Counted from the first letter of the stretch, positions 23,868 through 32,807 are shown. The stretch: 64,000 bases of DNA from JBBSBL01 sp038251325 (GCA_038251325.1 JBBSBL010000006.1:1-64000); one strand, 5' to 3'. Notes: generated by a model from the sequence alone, not told the origin. Numbers and translations: made by a program.

Positions 23868-25745
23868 ATGTGCGGCATCGTCGGCTATGTCGGCGCCCGG
23901 CCCGTTCGCGACCTGGTGCTCGCGGGCCTCGAGAAGCTGGAGTACCGCGGCTACGACTCCGCCGGCATCTCCGTGCTCGACCACGGCGAGATCCGCTCGG
24001 TGCGTGCGGTCGGGAACCTCTCCGCGCTCCACGCCGCGATCGAGGCGCAGACCCGGGCGACCGCCGGCTCCGGCGCCGGCGCGGTGGCCGTGGCCGAGCG
24101 GGAGACGGGAACCGGCATCGGCCACACACGCTGGGCCACGCACGGCAAGGTGACCGAGGAGAACGCCCACCCGCACACCGACACGGCCGACCGCATCCAC
24201 ATCGTGGTCAACGGCATCGTCGAGAACTTCGTCGCGCTCAGGCGCGACCTCCAGGCCGACGGCGCCGTCTTCACCTCGGAGACCGACGCCGAGGTCATCG
24301 CGCACCTCGTCTCCGGCCACGACGACGGCGACCTCCTCGCCGCGGTCCGCGCCGCCTACGCCCGGCTCGAGGGCCACTTCGCCTTCGTCGCGATGTCAGC
24401 CGCGGAGCCGGGCCTGCTCGTCGGCGCCCGCCGGGAGTGCCCGCTCGTCGTCGGCCGCGGCGAGGGCGAGGCGTTCTTCGCCTCCGCGGTCCCCGCGTTC
24501 CTCGCCGAGACGCGGCACGTCCAGTACATCGAGAACGGGGAGATCGTCGCCATCCGGCCCGACGGCGCCGAGTTCACCGCCGCCGACGGCACCCCGGTGA
24601 CCCGCCCGGTCGTCGAGGTCGACTGGGACGCCGAGACCGCCGAGAAGGGGGGCTACGACACCTTCATGCTCAAGGAGATCCACGAGCAGGCGGACGCGGT
24701 GGCGGAGACCGTCGCCGATCGCACGGCGCGCGGGACCGGGGTCGACCTCGGGGACCTCGGCTCGATCGACGACGAGCGGCTGCGGACGATCCGGCGCATC
24801 ATCGTCGTCGCCTGTGGCACCTCCTACCACGCCGGCCTGATCGGGCGCTACGCGATCGAGGAGTGGGCGCGCGTGCCGGTCGAGATGGACCTCGCCTCGG
24901 AGTACCGCTACCGCAACCCGGTCGTCGGCGCCGACGACCTCGTGATCGGGATCTCCCAGTCCGGGGAGACGCGCGACACCCTCGCCGCGATGAAGCTCGC
25001 GCGCGACCGCGGGGCCACCGTGCTCGCGCTGACGAACGTCATGGGCTCCCAGGCCGAGCGCGAGTCCGACGGGGTGCTCTACACGCGCGCCGGGCTGGAG
25101 ATCGGAGTCGCCGCCACGAAGACCTTCACGAGCCAGGTGGCGGCCATGTACCTGCTCGCCCTCCGCCTCGCGGAGCTGCGCGGCACGCTCGAGCCCGACG
25201 CGCTCGCGGCGCTGGTGGCCGAGACCAAGCACCTGCCTCACCACGTCGAGACGGTGATCGCCACCACCGAGGCTCCGGTGCGCTCGATCGACGAGCGCTT
25301 CCACGACGCCGACTTCTTCCTCTACCTCGGGCGCCACGTCGGGCTCCCGGTCGCGCTGGAGGGCGCCCTGAAGCTCAAGGAGATCTCCTACATCGCCTGC
25401 GACGCCTACGCCGCCGGCGAGATGAAGCACGGGCCGATCGCGCTGCTCGACGACCGCACCCCCGTGGTCTGCGTCGCCACGGACTCCCCGGTGCTGGAGA
25501 AGGTCGCCTCCAACATGCAGGAGGTCCGGGCCCGCGGCGCCCACGTCATCGCGATCGTCTCGGCGGGCGACGACGCGATCGGCGAGCACGCCGAAGAGGT
25601 CGTCGAGGTGCCGCGCACCCACTGGATGCTCACGCCGATCCTCGCCGTGATCCCGCTGCAGCTGCTCGCCTACCACGTCGCCCGCCTGCGCGGCCTCAAC
25701 GTCGACCAGCCGCGCAACCTCGCAAAGACCGTCACGGTCGAGTAG
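23868..25745 (+). CDS. glmS: glutamine-fructose-6-phosphate aminotransferase
   Basis: This 625-residue enzyme makes glucosamine-6-P from fructose-6-P and glutamine, the entry step to wall amino sugars. The ATG at 23868 exposes Cys2 (MCGIVGYVGARPVRDLVLAG) as the amidotransferase nucleophile. HTRWATHGKVTEENAHPHTD and the glutaminase domain follow, then two SIS isomerase domains with VACGTSYHAGLIGRYAIEEW, SQSGETRDTLAAMK, GVAATKTFTSQVAAMY, and the C-terminal NLAKTVTVE. Length and motifs are complete. Confidence 0.97.
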   Translation: MCGIVGYVGARPVRDLVLAGLEKLEYRGYDSAGISVLDHGEIRSVRAVGNLSALHAAIEAQTRATAGSGAGAVAVAERETGTGIGHTRWATHGKVTEENAHPHTDTADRIHIVVNGIVENFVALRRDLQADGAVFTSETDAEVIAHLVSGHDDGDLLAAVRAAYARLEGHFAFVAMSAAEPGLLVGARRECPLVVGRGEGEAFFASAVPAFLAETRHVQYIENGEIVAIRPDGAEFTAADGTPVTRPVVEVDWDAETAEKGGYDTFMLKEIHEQADAVAETVADRTARGTGVDLGDLGSIDDERLRTIRRIIVVACGTSYHAGLIGRYAIEEWARVPVEMDLASEYRYRNPVVGADDLVIGISQSGETRDTLAAMKLARDRGATVLALTNVMGSQAERESDGVLYTRAGLEIGVAATKTFTSQVAAMYLLALRLAELRGTLEPDALAALVAETKHLPHHVETVIATTEAPVRSIDERFHDADFFLYLGRHVGLPVALEGALKLKEISYIACDAYAAGEMKHGPIALLDDRTPVVCVATDSPVLEKVASNMQEVRARGAHVIAIVSAGDDAIGEHAEEVVEVPRTHWMLTPILAVIPLQLLAYHVARLRGLNVDQPRNLAKTVTVE

Positions 25746-25756
25746 GACTCCCGCGC

Positions 25757-25778
25757 CGGGGAGATGGCTGATTCCCCG
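25757..25778. repeat. inverted repeat after glmS
   Basis: CGGGGA and TCCCCG separated by 10 nt, 12 nt after the glmS stop. A second weak pairing, GATGG..TTCC (25763-25775) with GGAA..CCATC (25800-25812), could compete with it. It could be a weak terminator between glmS and acpS. Confidence 0.3.
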
Positions 25779-25812
25779 ACCTCGCGCACACGCGGCCGCG
25801 GAACCAACCATC

Positions 25813-25818
25813 TAGCAT
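25813..25818 (+). promoter_or_regulatory. putative -10 box, leaderless acpS mRNA
   Basis: TAGCAT, 7 nt before the GTG at 25826. Confidence 0.5.
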
Positions 25819-25825
25819 CGGCCGG

Positions 25826-26179
25826 GTGAGCCCCGTCGGCGTGGACCTGCTGGAGATCGCCCGCCTCGAGCGGGCCCTGGCCCGCCACCCGCGGCTGGCG
25901 GGGCGGCTCTTCACCGACGCCGAGCGGGCCTACGCGGCGTCGCGCGCGCGACCGGGCCAGCACCACGCCGCGCGGTTCGGCGCGAAGGAGGCGGTGGCCA
26001 AGGCGCGGCGCCTGCCCGTCCTGCGGCCGCGCGAGATCGAGGTCGCGAACGTCGGCGGGCCGCCGGTGGTGCGACTGCACGGCGCGGCCGCGGCGCGCGC
26101 CGAGGAGCTCGGGGTCGCGGTCGAGATCTCGCTCACCCACACGCGGCGCGAGGCCGCCGCGGTCGCGCTCGCCGCGTGA
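25826..26179 (+). CDS. acpS: holo-[acyl-carrier-protein] synthase
   Basis: This 117-residue phosphopantetheinyl transferase converts apo-ACP to holo-ACP for fatty acid synthesis. It has the two family motifs, VGVDLLEIARLERAL with the Mg2+-binding Asp and ARFGAKEAVAKARRL with Glu/Lys, and ends with ISLTHTRREAAAVALA. The GTG at 25826 lies 7 nt after a TAGCAT box. The stop overlaps the nnr GTG, the usual acpS-nnr-alr gene order of Gram-positive bacteria. Confidence 0.93.
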   Translation: MSPVGVDLLEIARLERALARHPRLAGRLFTDAERAYAASRARPGQHHAARFGAKEAVAKARRLPVLRPREIEVANVGGPPVVRLHGAAAARAEELGVAVEISLTHTRREAAAVALAA

Positions 26180-27696
26180 GCCTGCCGGACTGGCTCGAGC
26201 CGCTGCCCGGCGCCGCGGAGCAGCGGGCCACCGACCGCCGTGCGATCGAGGCGCTCGGGATCCCCGGCGTCGAGCTCATGGAGCGGGCCGGGATCGGGCT
26301 CGCCGAGGTGGTGGCGGACCGGGTGCCGACCGGCCCGGTCGTGGTGCTCTGCGGCTCGGGGAACAACGGGGGCGACGGGCTCGTCGCCGCGCGGCGGCTG
26401 CGCGAGCTCGGCCGCGAGGTCGACGTGCTGGCCCTCGGCGATCCCGCCGGGTGGCAGGGCGATGCCGCCGCGAACCGCGACCGGCTCCCCGGTGAGCCGC
26501 CCGCCTCGTGGACCGGCGCCGTGCCCGCCGGCGCGGCCGGCGTCGTCGACGCGATGCTCGGCACGGGCTTCGCGGGTACGCCGCGCGAGCCGGTGGCGGG
26601 CGCCGTCGCCGCGCTGGCCGCGGCGCGCGAGGGCGGCGGCGTGGTGGTGGCCTGCGACGTGCCGAGCGGGGTGGACGCCTCGAGTGGCGAGGCGCCGGGC
26701 GCCGCAGTGGCGGCCGACGCCACCGTGACCTTCGACGCCGGCAAGCCCGGACTGTGGATCACGCCCGGCAAAGCCCTGGCGGGCGCGGTGACGGTGGTCG
26801 ACATCGGGATCCCGTCCGAAGCGGCCGCCACGCCGTCGATCGGACTCATCCGCGACGCGGTGCTCGACGCCGTCCCGCGACGCGGCGCGGACGCGACCAA
26901 GTTCACCGCCGGCAGCGTGCTGGTCTGCGGCGGCTCCACGGGACTCTCTGGCGCGCCCTGTCTCGCGGCGCTCGCCGCGGCGCGGGCCGGCGCCGGGTAC
27001 GTCACGGCGGGGATACCGGCCTCGCTCGACCTCGTCGTCGAGGTGCGGCTGCTCGAGGTCATGAGCCTGGCGCTGCCGGAGAGCGGCGGGGCGCTCGGCC
27101 CGGACGCGCTCGACCCGGTGCTGGAGCGCACGGAGCGGGAGGACGCCCTCGTCCTCGGGCCGGGCCTCGGGCGGGGCGAGGCGACCCAGGAGCTCGCGCG
27201 CGCGATCGCCTCGCGCGCCGGGCTGCCGCTCGTGCTCGACGCCGACGGGCTGAATGCGCACGCCGGGCGCCTGGCCGACCTCGCGGGACGTGCGGCGCCG
27301 ACCGTCCTCACGCCCCACGGCGGCGAGCTCGCCCGCCTCCTCGGCGTCGAGGGTGAGGCGGTGCGCGCCCATCGCCTCGCCCTGGTGCGGGAAGCCGCCG
27401 CGCAGGCCGGGGCGGTGGTGGTGCTCAAGGGCGACGACACGCTCGTCGCCCACCCCGACGGGCGGGTGGCCGTGAGCCCGGGCGGCGCGCCGGCCCTGGC
27501 CACCGCCGGGACCGGGGACGTGCTCTCGGGCACGATCGCCGCGATGCTCGCCAAGCGCCTGGATCCCTGGACGGCGGCGTGCGCCGGCGTGCTGCTCCAC
27601 CTCCACGCGGGCCGCCTGGCCGGCGCGGCACACGGGCCCGATGGGGTACTCGCCTCCGACGTCGCGGCCCACCTCCCGGCGTCGCTGGCCCGCTAG
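26176..27696 (+). CDS. nnr: bifunctional NAD(P)H-hydrate epimerase/dehydratase
   Basis: This 506-residue repair enzyme restores damaged NAD(P)H hydrates. The N-terminal YjeF_N epimerase domain contains GIPGVELMERAGIGLAEVV, VVLCGSGNNGGDGLVAARRL and DVPSGVDASSGEAPG. The C-terminal ribokinase-like ADP-dependent dehydratase has VLVCGGSTGLSGAPCLAA, LTPHGGELARLLG and the ATP-site LATAGTGDVLSGTIAAML. The GTG at 26176 overlaps acpS. The TAG stop is itself part of a promoter-like TAGGCT box for the CBS gene that follows. Confidence 0.93.
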   Translation: MSLPDWLEPLPGAAEQRATDRRAIEALGIPGVELMERAGIGLAEVVADRVPTGPVVVLCGSGNNGGDGLVAARRLRELGREVDVLALGDPAGWQGDAAANRDRLPGEPPASWTGAVPAGAAGVVDAMLGTGFAGTPREPVAGAVAALAAAREGGGVVVACDVPSGVDASSGEAPGAAVAADATVTFDAGKPGLWITPGKALAGAVTVVDIGIPSEAAATPSIGLIRDAVLDAVPRRGADATKFTAGSVLVCGGSTGLSGAPCLAALAAARAGAGYVTAGIPASLDLVVEVRLLEVMSLALPESGGALGPDALDPVLERTEREDALVLGPGLGRGEATQELARAIASRAGLPLVLDADGLNAHAGRLADLAGRAAPTVLTPHGGELARLLGVEGEAVRAHRLALVREAAAQAGAVVVLKGDDTLVAHPDGRVAVSPGGAPALATAGTGDVLSGTIAAMLAKRLDPWTAACAGVLLHLHAGRLAGAAHGPDGVLASDVAAHLPASLAR

Positions 27697-27699
27697 GCT
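27694..27699 (+). promoter_or_regulatory. putative -10 box overlapping the nnr stop
   Basis: TAGGCT; its first three bases are the nnr stop codon. It lies 7 nt before an ATG (27707) and 9 nt before a GTG (27709). Confidence 0.4.
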
Positions 27700-27706
27700 C
27701 AGGACG

Positions 27707-27742
27707 ATGTGCGATCTCACCGCCCGGCGGGCGTCCGACTGA
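27707..27742 (+). other. possible leaderless 11-codon leader ORF
   Basis: MCDLTARRASD, ending in a TGA that shares one base with the CBS gene's ATG (TGATG). Its ATG is at the leaderless distance from TAGGCT. The alternative reading is that the CBS protein itself starts at the overlapping GTG at 27709. Confidence 0.3.
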
Positions 27743-28200
27743 TGCCCACCGTCGCCGACATCATGGACGTCGACGTCGTCAGCGTGCGCCCGGAGGACGA
27801 CGTCCACACCGCGATCACGACGCTGCGCGAGCACGACCTCCCGGGCATCCCGGTGGTCGACGCCGACGGGCGCTGCGTGGGGATCGTCACCGAGGCGGAC
27901 CTCGTCCTGCGCGACGAGGCGGCGGACATCAGCCTCCCGCACCACATCGACATCATGGGCGGGGTCATCTTCCTCGAGTCGACCAAGCACTTCGAGGCGC
28001 GGGTGAAGAAGGCGCTGGCCTCGACGGTGGCGGACATGATGACCGCCGACCCGGTGACCATCGCGCCCGGTGCGCCGGTCAAGGACGCCGCGCGGCTCAT
28101 CGCCGAGCGCAAGCACAACCGCCTCCCGGTGGTCGGCGCGGACGGCAGGCTCGTCGGCGTCGTGACGCGCGTCGACGTGCTCGACGCGCTCACCGCCTGA
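27742..28200 (+). CDS. CBS-domain pair protein
   Basis: This 152-residue protein consists of two CBS domains: MPTVADIMDVDVVSVRPEDD with GIPVVDADGRCVGIVTEADL, then VADMMTADPVTIAPGAPVKD with RLPVVGADGRLVGVVTRVDV. Stand-alone CBS pairs bind adenine nucleotides and act as energy-sensing modules; the partner is unknown. I take the ATG at 27742, which gives the conserved N-terminus; a GTG at 27709 would add 11 residues. alr follows after 33 nt. Confidence 0.85.
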   Translation: MPTVADIMDVDVVSVRPEDDVHTAITTLREHDLPGIPVVDADGRCVGIVTEADLVLRDEAADISLPHHIDIMGGVIFLESTKHFEARVKKALASTVADMMTADPVTIAPGAPVKDAARLIAERKHNRLPVVGADGRLVGVVTRVDVLDALTA

Positions 28201-28233
28201 GATGACCCACGCCGCGCAGCGGGCCGGGGCCCG

Positions 28234-29349
28234 GTGATCCGGGCCGAGGCGGCGGTCGACCTCACGGCCGTCGAGCGCAACTGCGCCTGCCTGCGGGGGG
28301 CCCTGGCGCCGGGCGCCGCGCTGTGCGCCGTGGTCAAGGCCGACGGCTACGGGCACGGCGCCGCACCGGTGGCGCGCGCCGCGCAGGCCGGCGGCGCGGC
28401 CTGGCTCGCGGTCTCCACCGCGCAGGAGGCCGCAGAGCTTCGGGCCGCGGGCGTCGAGGGCCGCGTGTTGGTGATGGGCGCGCTGAGCGCGGAGGAGATC
28501 CCGACGGTGCTCGACGCCGCGGCGGACGTCGTGGCCTGGCGCGAGGCCTTCGTGGCCGCGCTCGCGGCCCACGGCCGCGAGGGGGTCGGCGTCCACGTGA
28601 AGCTCGACACCGGGATGGGACGGCTCGGGACGCGGGACGCCGACGAGGCGCGCGCGGTCGCGGAGGCCGTGCTCGCCGCGCCCGGGCTGGAGCTCGCCGG
28701 GGCGATGACGCACTTCGCCACCGCCGACGCCGATCCCGAGTTCATGGAGCTGCAGCGCGACCGCTTCGAGCCCTTCGCGGCCGAGGTCCGGATGATGGCT
28801 CCGGGCGCGGTGGCCCACGCGGCGAACAGCGCCGCGACGCTGCGCGATCCCGGCACGCACTTCGACCTCGTCCGCTGCGGCATCGCGGTCTACGGCATGG
28901 ACCCGTTCGGCTTCGACCCCGAGGAGCAGGAGCTCGAGCCCGCGCTCGCCCTGCGCTCCTACGTGGCCGACGTCAAACCCATCGGCCCGGGGGAGAGCGC
29001 GGGGTACGGGCGCACCTTCGTCGCCGAGGAGCCGGGCTGGATCGCGGTGGTGCCGATCGGCTACGCGGACGGCGTGCGCCGGCTGCTCTCCAACCGGGCG
29101 GACGTGCTCGTCGACGGCCGGCGGCGCCGCCTCGCGGGGACGGTGAGCATGGACACGGTAACGGTCGACCTCGGGCCGGCGCCCGACGTCGCCGTCGGCG
29201 CGGAGGTCGTGCTCCTCGGGGCGCAGGGCGGCGAGCGGATCCTGCCGGAGGAGTGGGCGCGCCACGCGGAGACGATCAACTACGAGATCACCTGCGGGAT
29301 CTCGGACCGCGTGCCGCGCGTCCACCACTCCACCGGCGACGCGGGGTGA
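28234..29349 (+). CDS. alr: alanine racemase
   Basis: This 371-residue PLP enzyme makes D-alanine for peptidoglycan. The N-terminus has VDLTAVERNCACLRG and the PLP-binding lysine in CAVVKADGYGHGAAPVARAA. The catalytic tyrosine lies in ESAGYGRTFVAEEPG, and VPIGYADGVRRLL and GTVSMDTVTVDLG follow. The start is the GTG at 28234. It is positioned in the acpS-nnr-alr cluster and supplies D-Ala that the DD-carboxypeptidase upstream later removes from mature wall. Confidence 0.95.
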   Translation: MIRAEAAVDLTAVERNCACLRGALAPGAALCAVVKADGYGHGAAPVARAAQAGGAAWLAVSTAQEAAELRAAGVEGRVLVMGALSAEEIPTVLDAAADVVAWREAFVAALAAHGREGVGVHVKLDTGMGRLGTRDADEARAVAEAVLAAPGLELAGAMTHFATADADPEFMELQRDRFEPFAAEVRMMAPGAVAHAANSAATLRDPGTHFDLVRCGIAVYGMDPFGFDPEEQELEPALALRSYVADVKPIGPGESAGYGRTFVAEEPGWIAVVPIGYADGVRRLLSNRADVLVDGRRRRLAGTVSMDTVTVDLGPAPDVAVGAEVVLLGAQGGERILPEEWARHAETINYEITCGISDRVPRVHHSTGDAG

Positions 29350-29372
29350 GGGAGCGGCCGACGACCGGGGCG

Positions 29373-30764
29373 ATGAGCGACGCGCTGGAACCCGCGCGCG
29401 CTGCGCTGGCCGGCGAGCCGGCGTGGCTCGTCGGCGGCGCGGTGCGCGATCGCCGGCTCGGCCGCGACACGGCCGACGCCGACATCGTGCTCGCCGGCGA
29501 CCCCGCCCGCGCCGCGCGAGCGCTCGCGCGTGCGGCGGGAGGAACCGCCTTCCCGCTCTCGGAGGCCTTCGGGCACTGGCGGGTCGTGGGACCCGAGCAG
29601 AGGTGGCAGGCCGACCTGACTCCGCTCGGCGGCGCGTCGATCGAGGAGGACCTGCTTCGGCGCGACTTCACGGTGAACGCGATCGCCGAGCCCCTCGCCG
29701 GGGGCGCCGCCGTCGATCCGACCGGTGGCGTCGCCGACCTGGAGGCCGGCGTGCTGCGGATGGTCGCGGCCGACGCCTTCGACGCCGATCCGCTGCGGGT
29801 CCTGCGGCTACCGCGCCTCGCCACCGAGCTGGGGTTCGACCCGGACTCCGGCACCGTGGCCGCGGCGCGGGGGCGCGCGCCGCGCCTCGGCGAGGTGGCC
29901 GGCGAGCGGGTCTTCGCCGAGCTGCGGCGGATCCTGCAGTCCGAGCGCCCGCTCGAGGGCATGGCGCTCATGGATTCGGTCGGTGCGACGGACCTCGTCT
30001 TGCCCGAGTTGGCGGCGCTGCGCGGCGTGGAGCAGAGCGCCTATCACCACCTCGACGTCCACGACCACACGCTCGCGGTGCTCGCCGAGGTCGTGGCCCT
30101 GGAGCGCGATCCCGCCCCGCTGGGCGAGCACGGCGCGGCCGCCGCCGCCCGGCTGGCGGGACCGCTGGCCGACGAGCTAAGCGGCTGGGGCGCGCTGCGC
30201 GTCGGCGCGCTCTTCCACGACGTGGCGAAGCCCAGCACGCGGCAGACGTTCCCGGGTGGGCGGATCGGCTTCCCCGGCCACGACGCCGAGGGCGCCGAGA
30301 TGGCGCGTGCGGCGCTGACGCGGCTGCGGGCCAGCGAGCGCCTGCGCGCCCACGTCGGGGGTCTCGCCCGGCACCATCTCCGCCTCGGCTTCCTCGTCCA
30401 CGACGCCCCGCTCTCGCGGCGCGAGGTCTACCGCTACCTCGCCGCGTGCGAGCCGGTCGAGGTCGACGTGACGGTGCTCTCTGTGGCCGACCGCCTGGCC
30501 ACGCGGGGCCGCAAGGCCGACGAGGCCATCGCCCGCCACCTCGAGCTCGCTGACGGGATGCTCGGCGAGGCGCTCGCCTGGCGCGACGGGCGCCCGGCGC
30601 CGCTCGTGCGCGGCGACGAGCTCGCGGTCGCGCTCGGCATCGCGCCGGGCCCCGAGCTCGGCCGCCTGCTCGCCGAGGTGGACGAGGCGCGCTTCGCGGG
30701 CGAGGTGGTCACCCGCGAGGAGGCGATCGCCTGGGCGCGGGCGCGGCAGGCCGCGGGCGGCTGA
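29373..30764 (+). CDS. CCA tRNA nucleotidyltransferase/poly(A) polymerase-like protein with HD domain
   Basis: This 463-residue protein starts AWLVGGAVRDRRLGRDTADA with the DADIVL metal-binding carboxylates of class II nucleotidyltransferases, then RRDFTVNAIAEPL and DPLRVLRLPRLATELGF. The second half has an HD phosphohydrolase domain (HLDVHDHTL, LRVGALFHDVAKPSTR, LARHHLRLG). It probably adds or repairs tRNA CCA ends, but enzymes with HD domains vary, so poly(A) addition is not excluded. The ATG at 29373 is used; a GTG at 29346 overlapping the alr stop is also possible. Confidence 0.88.
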   Translation: MSDALEPARAALAGEPAWLVGGAVRDRRLGRDTADADIVLAGDPARAARALARAAGGTAFPLSEAFGHWRVVGPEQRWQADLTPLGGASIEEDLLRRDFTVNAIAEPLAGGAAVDPTGGVADLEAGVLRMVAADAFDADPLRVLRLPRLATELGFDPDSGTVAAARGRAPRLGEVAGERVFAELRRILQSERPLEGMALMDSVGATDLVLPELAALRGVEQSAYHHLDVHDHTLAVLAEVVALERDPAPLGEHGAAAAARLAGPLADELSGWGALRVGALFHDVAKPSTRQTFPGGRIGFPGHDAEGAEMARAALTRLRASERLRAHVGGLARHHLRLGFLVHDAPLSRREVYRYLAACEPVEVDVTVLSVADRLATRGRKADEAIARHLELADGMLGEALAWRDGRPAPLVRGDELAVALGIAPGPELGRLLAEVDEARFAGEVVTREEAIAWARARQAAGG

Positions 30765-30794
30765 GCCGCGGCCGGGCCCGGCGGCCGGAGCTGC

Positions 30795-31559
30795 TCAGTC
30801 CAGGTAGCGATGTAGCCAGCGCAGGGTGGCGGGCATGGCGTCGTCGCCGTAGGTCTCGGCGTGGCGCATGCCGGGCAGGACGATGAGACGGTTCGGCACG
30901 GCCTTGCGCGTCAGGGCCCGTGCGAACTCGCGCGGCCCGGCGAGCGGGACGAGCTCGTTCGCGCTGTTGAACTGGAGCGTGGGGGCGGAGCTGCGCGTGA
31001 CGTGCGTCACCGGGGAGGCGACCTGACCCACCGGGCAGCGCGTCGCCGAGGCGCAGCCGAGGAAGTTGAGCACCAGATCGCGCCGCGTCTTGTCGACCGG
31101 GCCGAGTCCGACGCCACTCGAGTACAGGCGGTCGTCCGGCGGACCCGACCACGAGACCACCGCGTCGGCGTGGCCGGGCGCCCGGCCGGCCGAGCACCCC
31201 GAGCGCGTCGACCAGGTACCCGCCGGCGCTGCCGCCCACGGCGCCGACGCGGCGGGTGCTGGCGCCGTAGCGGGCCCCGTGGGCCCGTACCCAGCGCGCC
31301 GCGGCCTGGACATCGCGGACCTGGGCCGGATAGCGCTTGGTCGTGCAGAGCCGGTTCGCGCGATTCGCGCAGATCAGCCGGTAGTCCACGACCAAGGCGA
31401 CAAAGCCGCCCCGCGCGAGCTGGTTGCCGAAGCGAACCCAGTCGGCCTTGTCCCCGCCGATCCAGCCGCCGCCGTGGACGCCGAGGACGGAGGGACGCCG
31501 CTGCGAGCCCGAGGCCGGTAGACGTCGACCAGGACGAGGGCGGGGCGGGGTCGGGTCAT
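30795..31559 (-). pseudogene. alpha/beta hydrolase (esterase/lipase-like), broken by two frameshifts
   Basis: Pieces of one alpha/beta hydrolase lie in three frames. The start MTRPRPALVLVDVYRP reads to about 31514, then RRPSVLGVHGGGWIGGDKA and ARGGFVALVVDYRL plus the nucleophile elbow VGAVGGSAGGYL in a second frame to about 31178. The third frame holds ADAVVSWSGPPDDRLY and the catalytic-His region VLPGMRHAETYGDDA ending WLHRYLD. Each break is repaired by one base in a G/C run (near 31513-31514 and 31176-31178). HGGGW, GGSAGG and the late His are all intact, so this is either a recent pseudogene or sequence error. The N-terminus also looks short for the family. Confidence 0.75.
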
Positions 31560-31573
31560 GGCGCGGGATCCTG

Positions 31574-32761
31574 TCAGGCCCGGCGCCCCATGCGTCGCAC
31601 CAGGGCCTCGACGAGCGCCGCGGCCCGCCCGACGGTGTGGTGGTCGACGTTCGCCGGCGTGTCGCTCGGCCAGTGGTAGTTGGCGGGCGCCTTGTACTCC
31701 GTCACCGAGCCGATCGACGCCGAGGGGAAGCCGCGCCGCAGCGCGATCACGCCGTCGGTCGCGTTGCGCAGGCGCAGCCCGCGCCGCAGCGGGACGCCTG
31801 CCTCCGCGGCGGCCGCGGCGACCTCGTCGCGCACCGCCGCCGGGTAGTCGCGCATCACGAGCATCCCCTCGCCCTCGATCAGCGCGAGCTCCGGCGAGCC
31901 CACGGTGTCGAGGCACAGGACCGTGGTCGTCTCCGGGGAGAGGCGGTCGAGATGACGACGCGCGAAGCCGTCCATGCCCTCCATGAACGACTCCTCGGAC
32001 CCGGTCGAGACGAGCAGCAGGCGCAGCCCGTGCACCGGGTCGTCGCGCACCGCCTCGGCCAGGCCGACGAGCACGGCGACCGCGCTGAGGTTGTCGTTCG
32101 CGCCGGGCACCACGGCGCGGGAGCCGATGTCGGCGAAGGCGGCGGCGCTGCCCAGGCTGAGCGCCGTGCCGGCCATGAGCGGCGCGCGCCGGCCGAGCAG
32201 CGCGCCGAGCGCGACCAACGCCGGCCCGGCGAGCACCGGGGCCATGAGGGGCGGGGAGGTCTCCGCGCGGGCGAGGAGCCCGGGCGCGAGGCGGGTGATT
32301 GCGGGCAGGATCCCCGGATGGAAGATGAGGCCCGAGTGCGCCGCATCGTGATGGGCGACGATGACGAGGGTGCGCTCGGCCTGCCGCTCGCCGGCCTCGG
32401 CGACCACGTTCCAGGTGGTGCGCTGCGGGAGCCGGCGGCGCCAGCGGAAGGCGCCGGAGCCGATGTCGTCCCACACCGCCCACGCGCCGGCGGCCCCGAG
32501 CGCCGCGGCGAGCCCGCGGGCACCCCGCCCGCCACGCAGGGCCGCCAGCCCGCCGAGCGCGGCGGCGCCGGCGGGGAGCCCCAGCGGCCACCAGTAGGTC
32601 CCGTGCGCGCGCTCGGGCTCGACCCCGGCCTCGGTGCCGCGTTCGCGCAGGGCGGCGGCGATCCACTCGGCGGCCTCACGCTCGCCCGCGGACGCCGAGG
32701 GTCGCTCGATCGCGGCGAGGCGCTCGATCACGGCGCGGAGGGTCGCGGGGGAGACCGGCAC
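31574..32761 (-). CDS. M28-family metallopeptidase with inserted hydrophobic segments
   Basis: This 395-residue protein carries all M28 zinc-site elements: VIVAHHDAAHSGLIF, VVPGANDNLSAVAVLVGLAE, LVSTGSEESFMEG with the catalytic Glu, VLCLDTVGSPELA and a final PANYHWPSDTPANVDH. Two hydrophobic Ala/Gly/Leu-rich stretches are unusual: one between the N-terminal helix and the catalytic core (about residues 55-95) and one inserted between the first and second metal ligands (about 150-200). It may be membrane-attached. No signal peptide is clear. The GTG at 32761 follows TAGCTT by 8 nt. Substrate unknown. Confidence 0.82.
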   Translation of the reverse strand: MPVSPATLRAVIERLAAIERPSASAGEREAAEWIAAALRERGTEAGVEPERAHGTYWWPLGLPAGAAALGGLAALRGGRGARGLAAALGAAGAWAVWDDIGSGAFRWRRRLPQRTTWNVVAEAGERQAERTLVIVAHHDAAHSGLIFHPGILPAITRLAPGLLARAETSPPLMAPVLAGPALVALGALLGRRAPLMAGTALSLGSAAAFADIGSRAVVPGANDNLSAVAVLVGLAEAVRDDPVHGLRLLLVSTGSEESFMEGMDGFARRHLDRLSPETTTVLCLDTVGSPELALIEGEGMLVMRDYPAAVRDEVAAAAAEAGVPLRRGLRLRNATDGVIALRRGFPSASIGSVTEYKAPANYHWPSDTPANVDHHTVGRAAALVEALVRRMGRRA

Positions 32762-32769
32762 GGCGGCGC

Positions 32770-32800
32770 AAGCTAGCGGACGCCGGGCCGCGGGTAGGCT
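32770..32800. promoter_or_regulatory. divergent -10 boxes for M28 peptidase and HIT genes
   Basis: TAGCTT on the minus strand (32775..32770), 8 nt before the GTG at 32761, and TAGGCT on the plus strand (32795-32800), 7 nt before the GTG at 32808. Only 46 bp separate the two starts, so both mRNAs look leaderless. Confidence 0.5.
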
Positions 32801-32807
32801 TCGCGCC

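Noticed and set aside
25930..29328. A 1132-residue minus-strand frame
   Set aside because: Antisense to acpS, nnr, the CBS gene and alr, all well supported; no recognisable domain.
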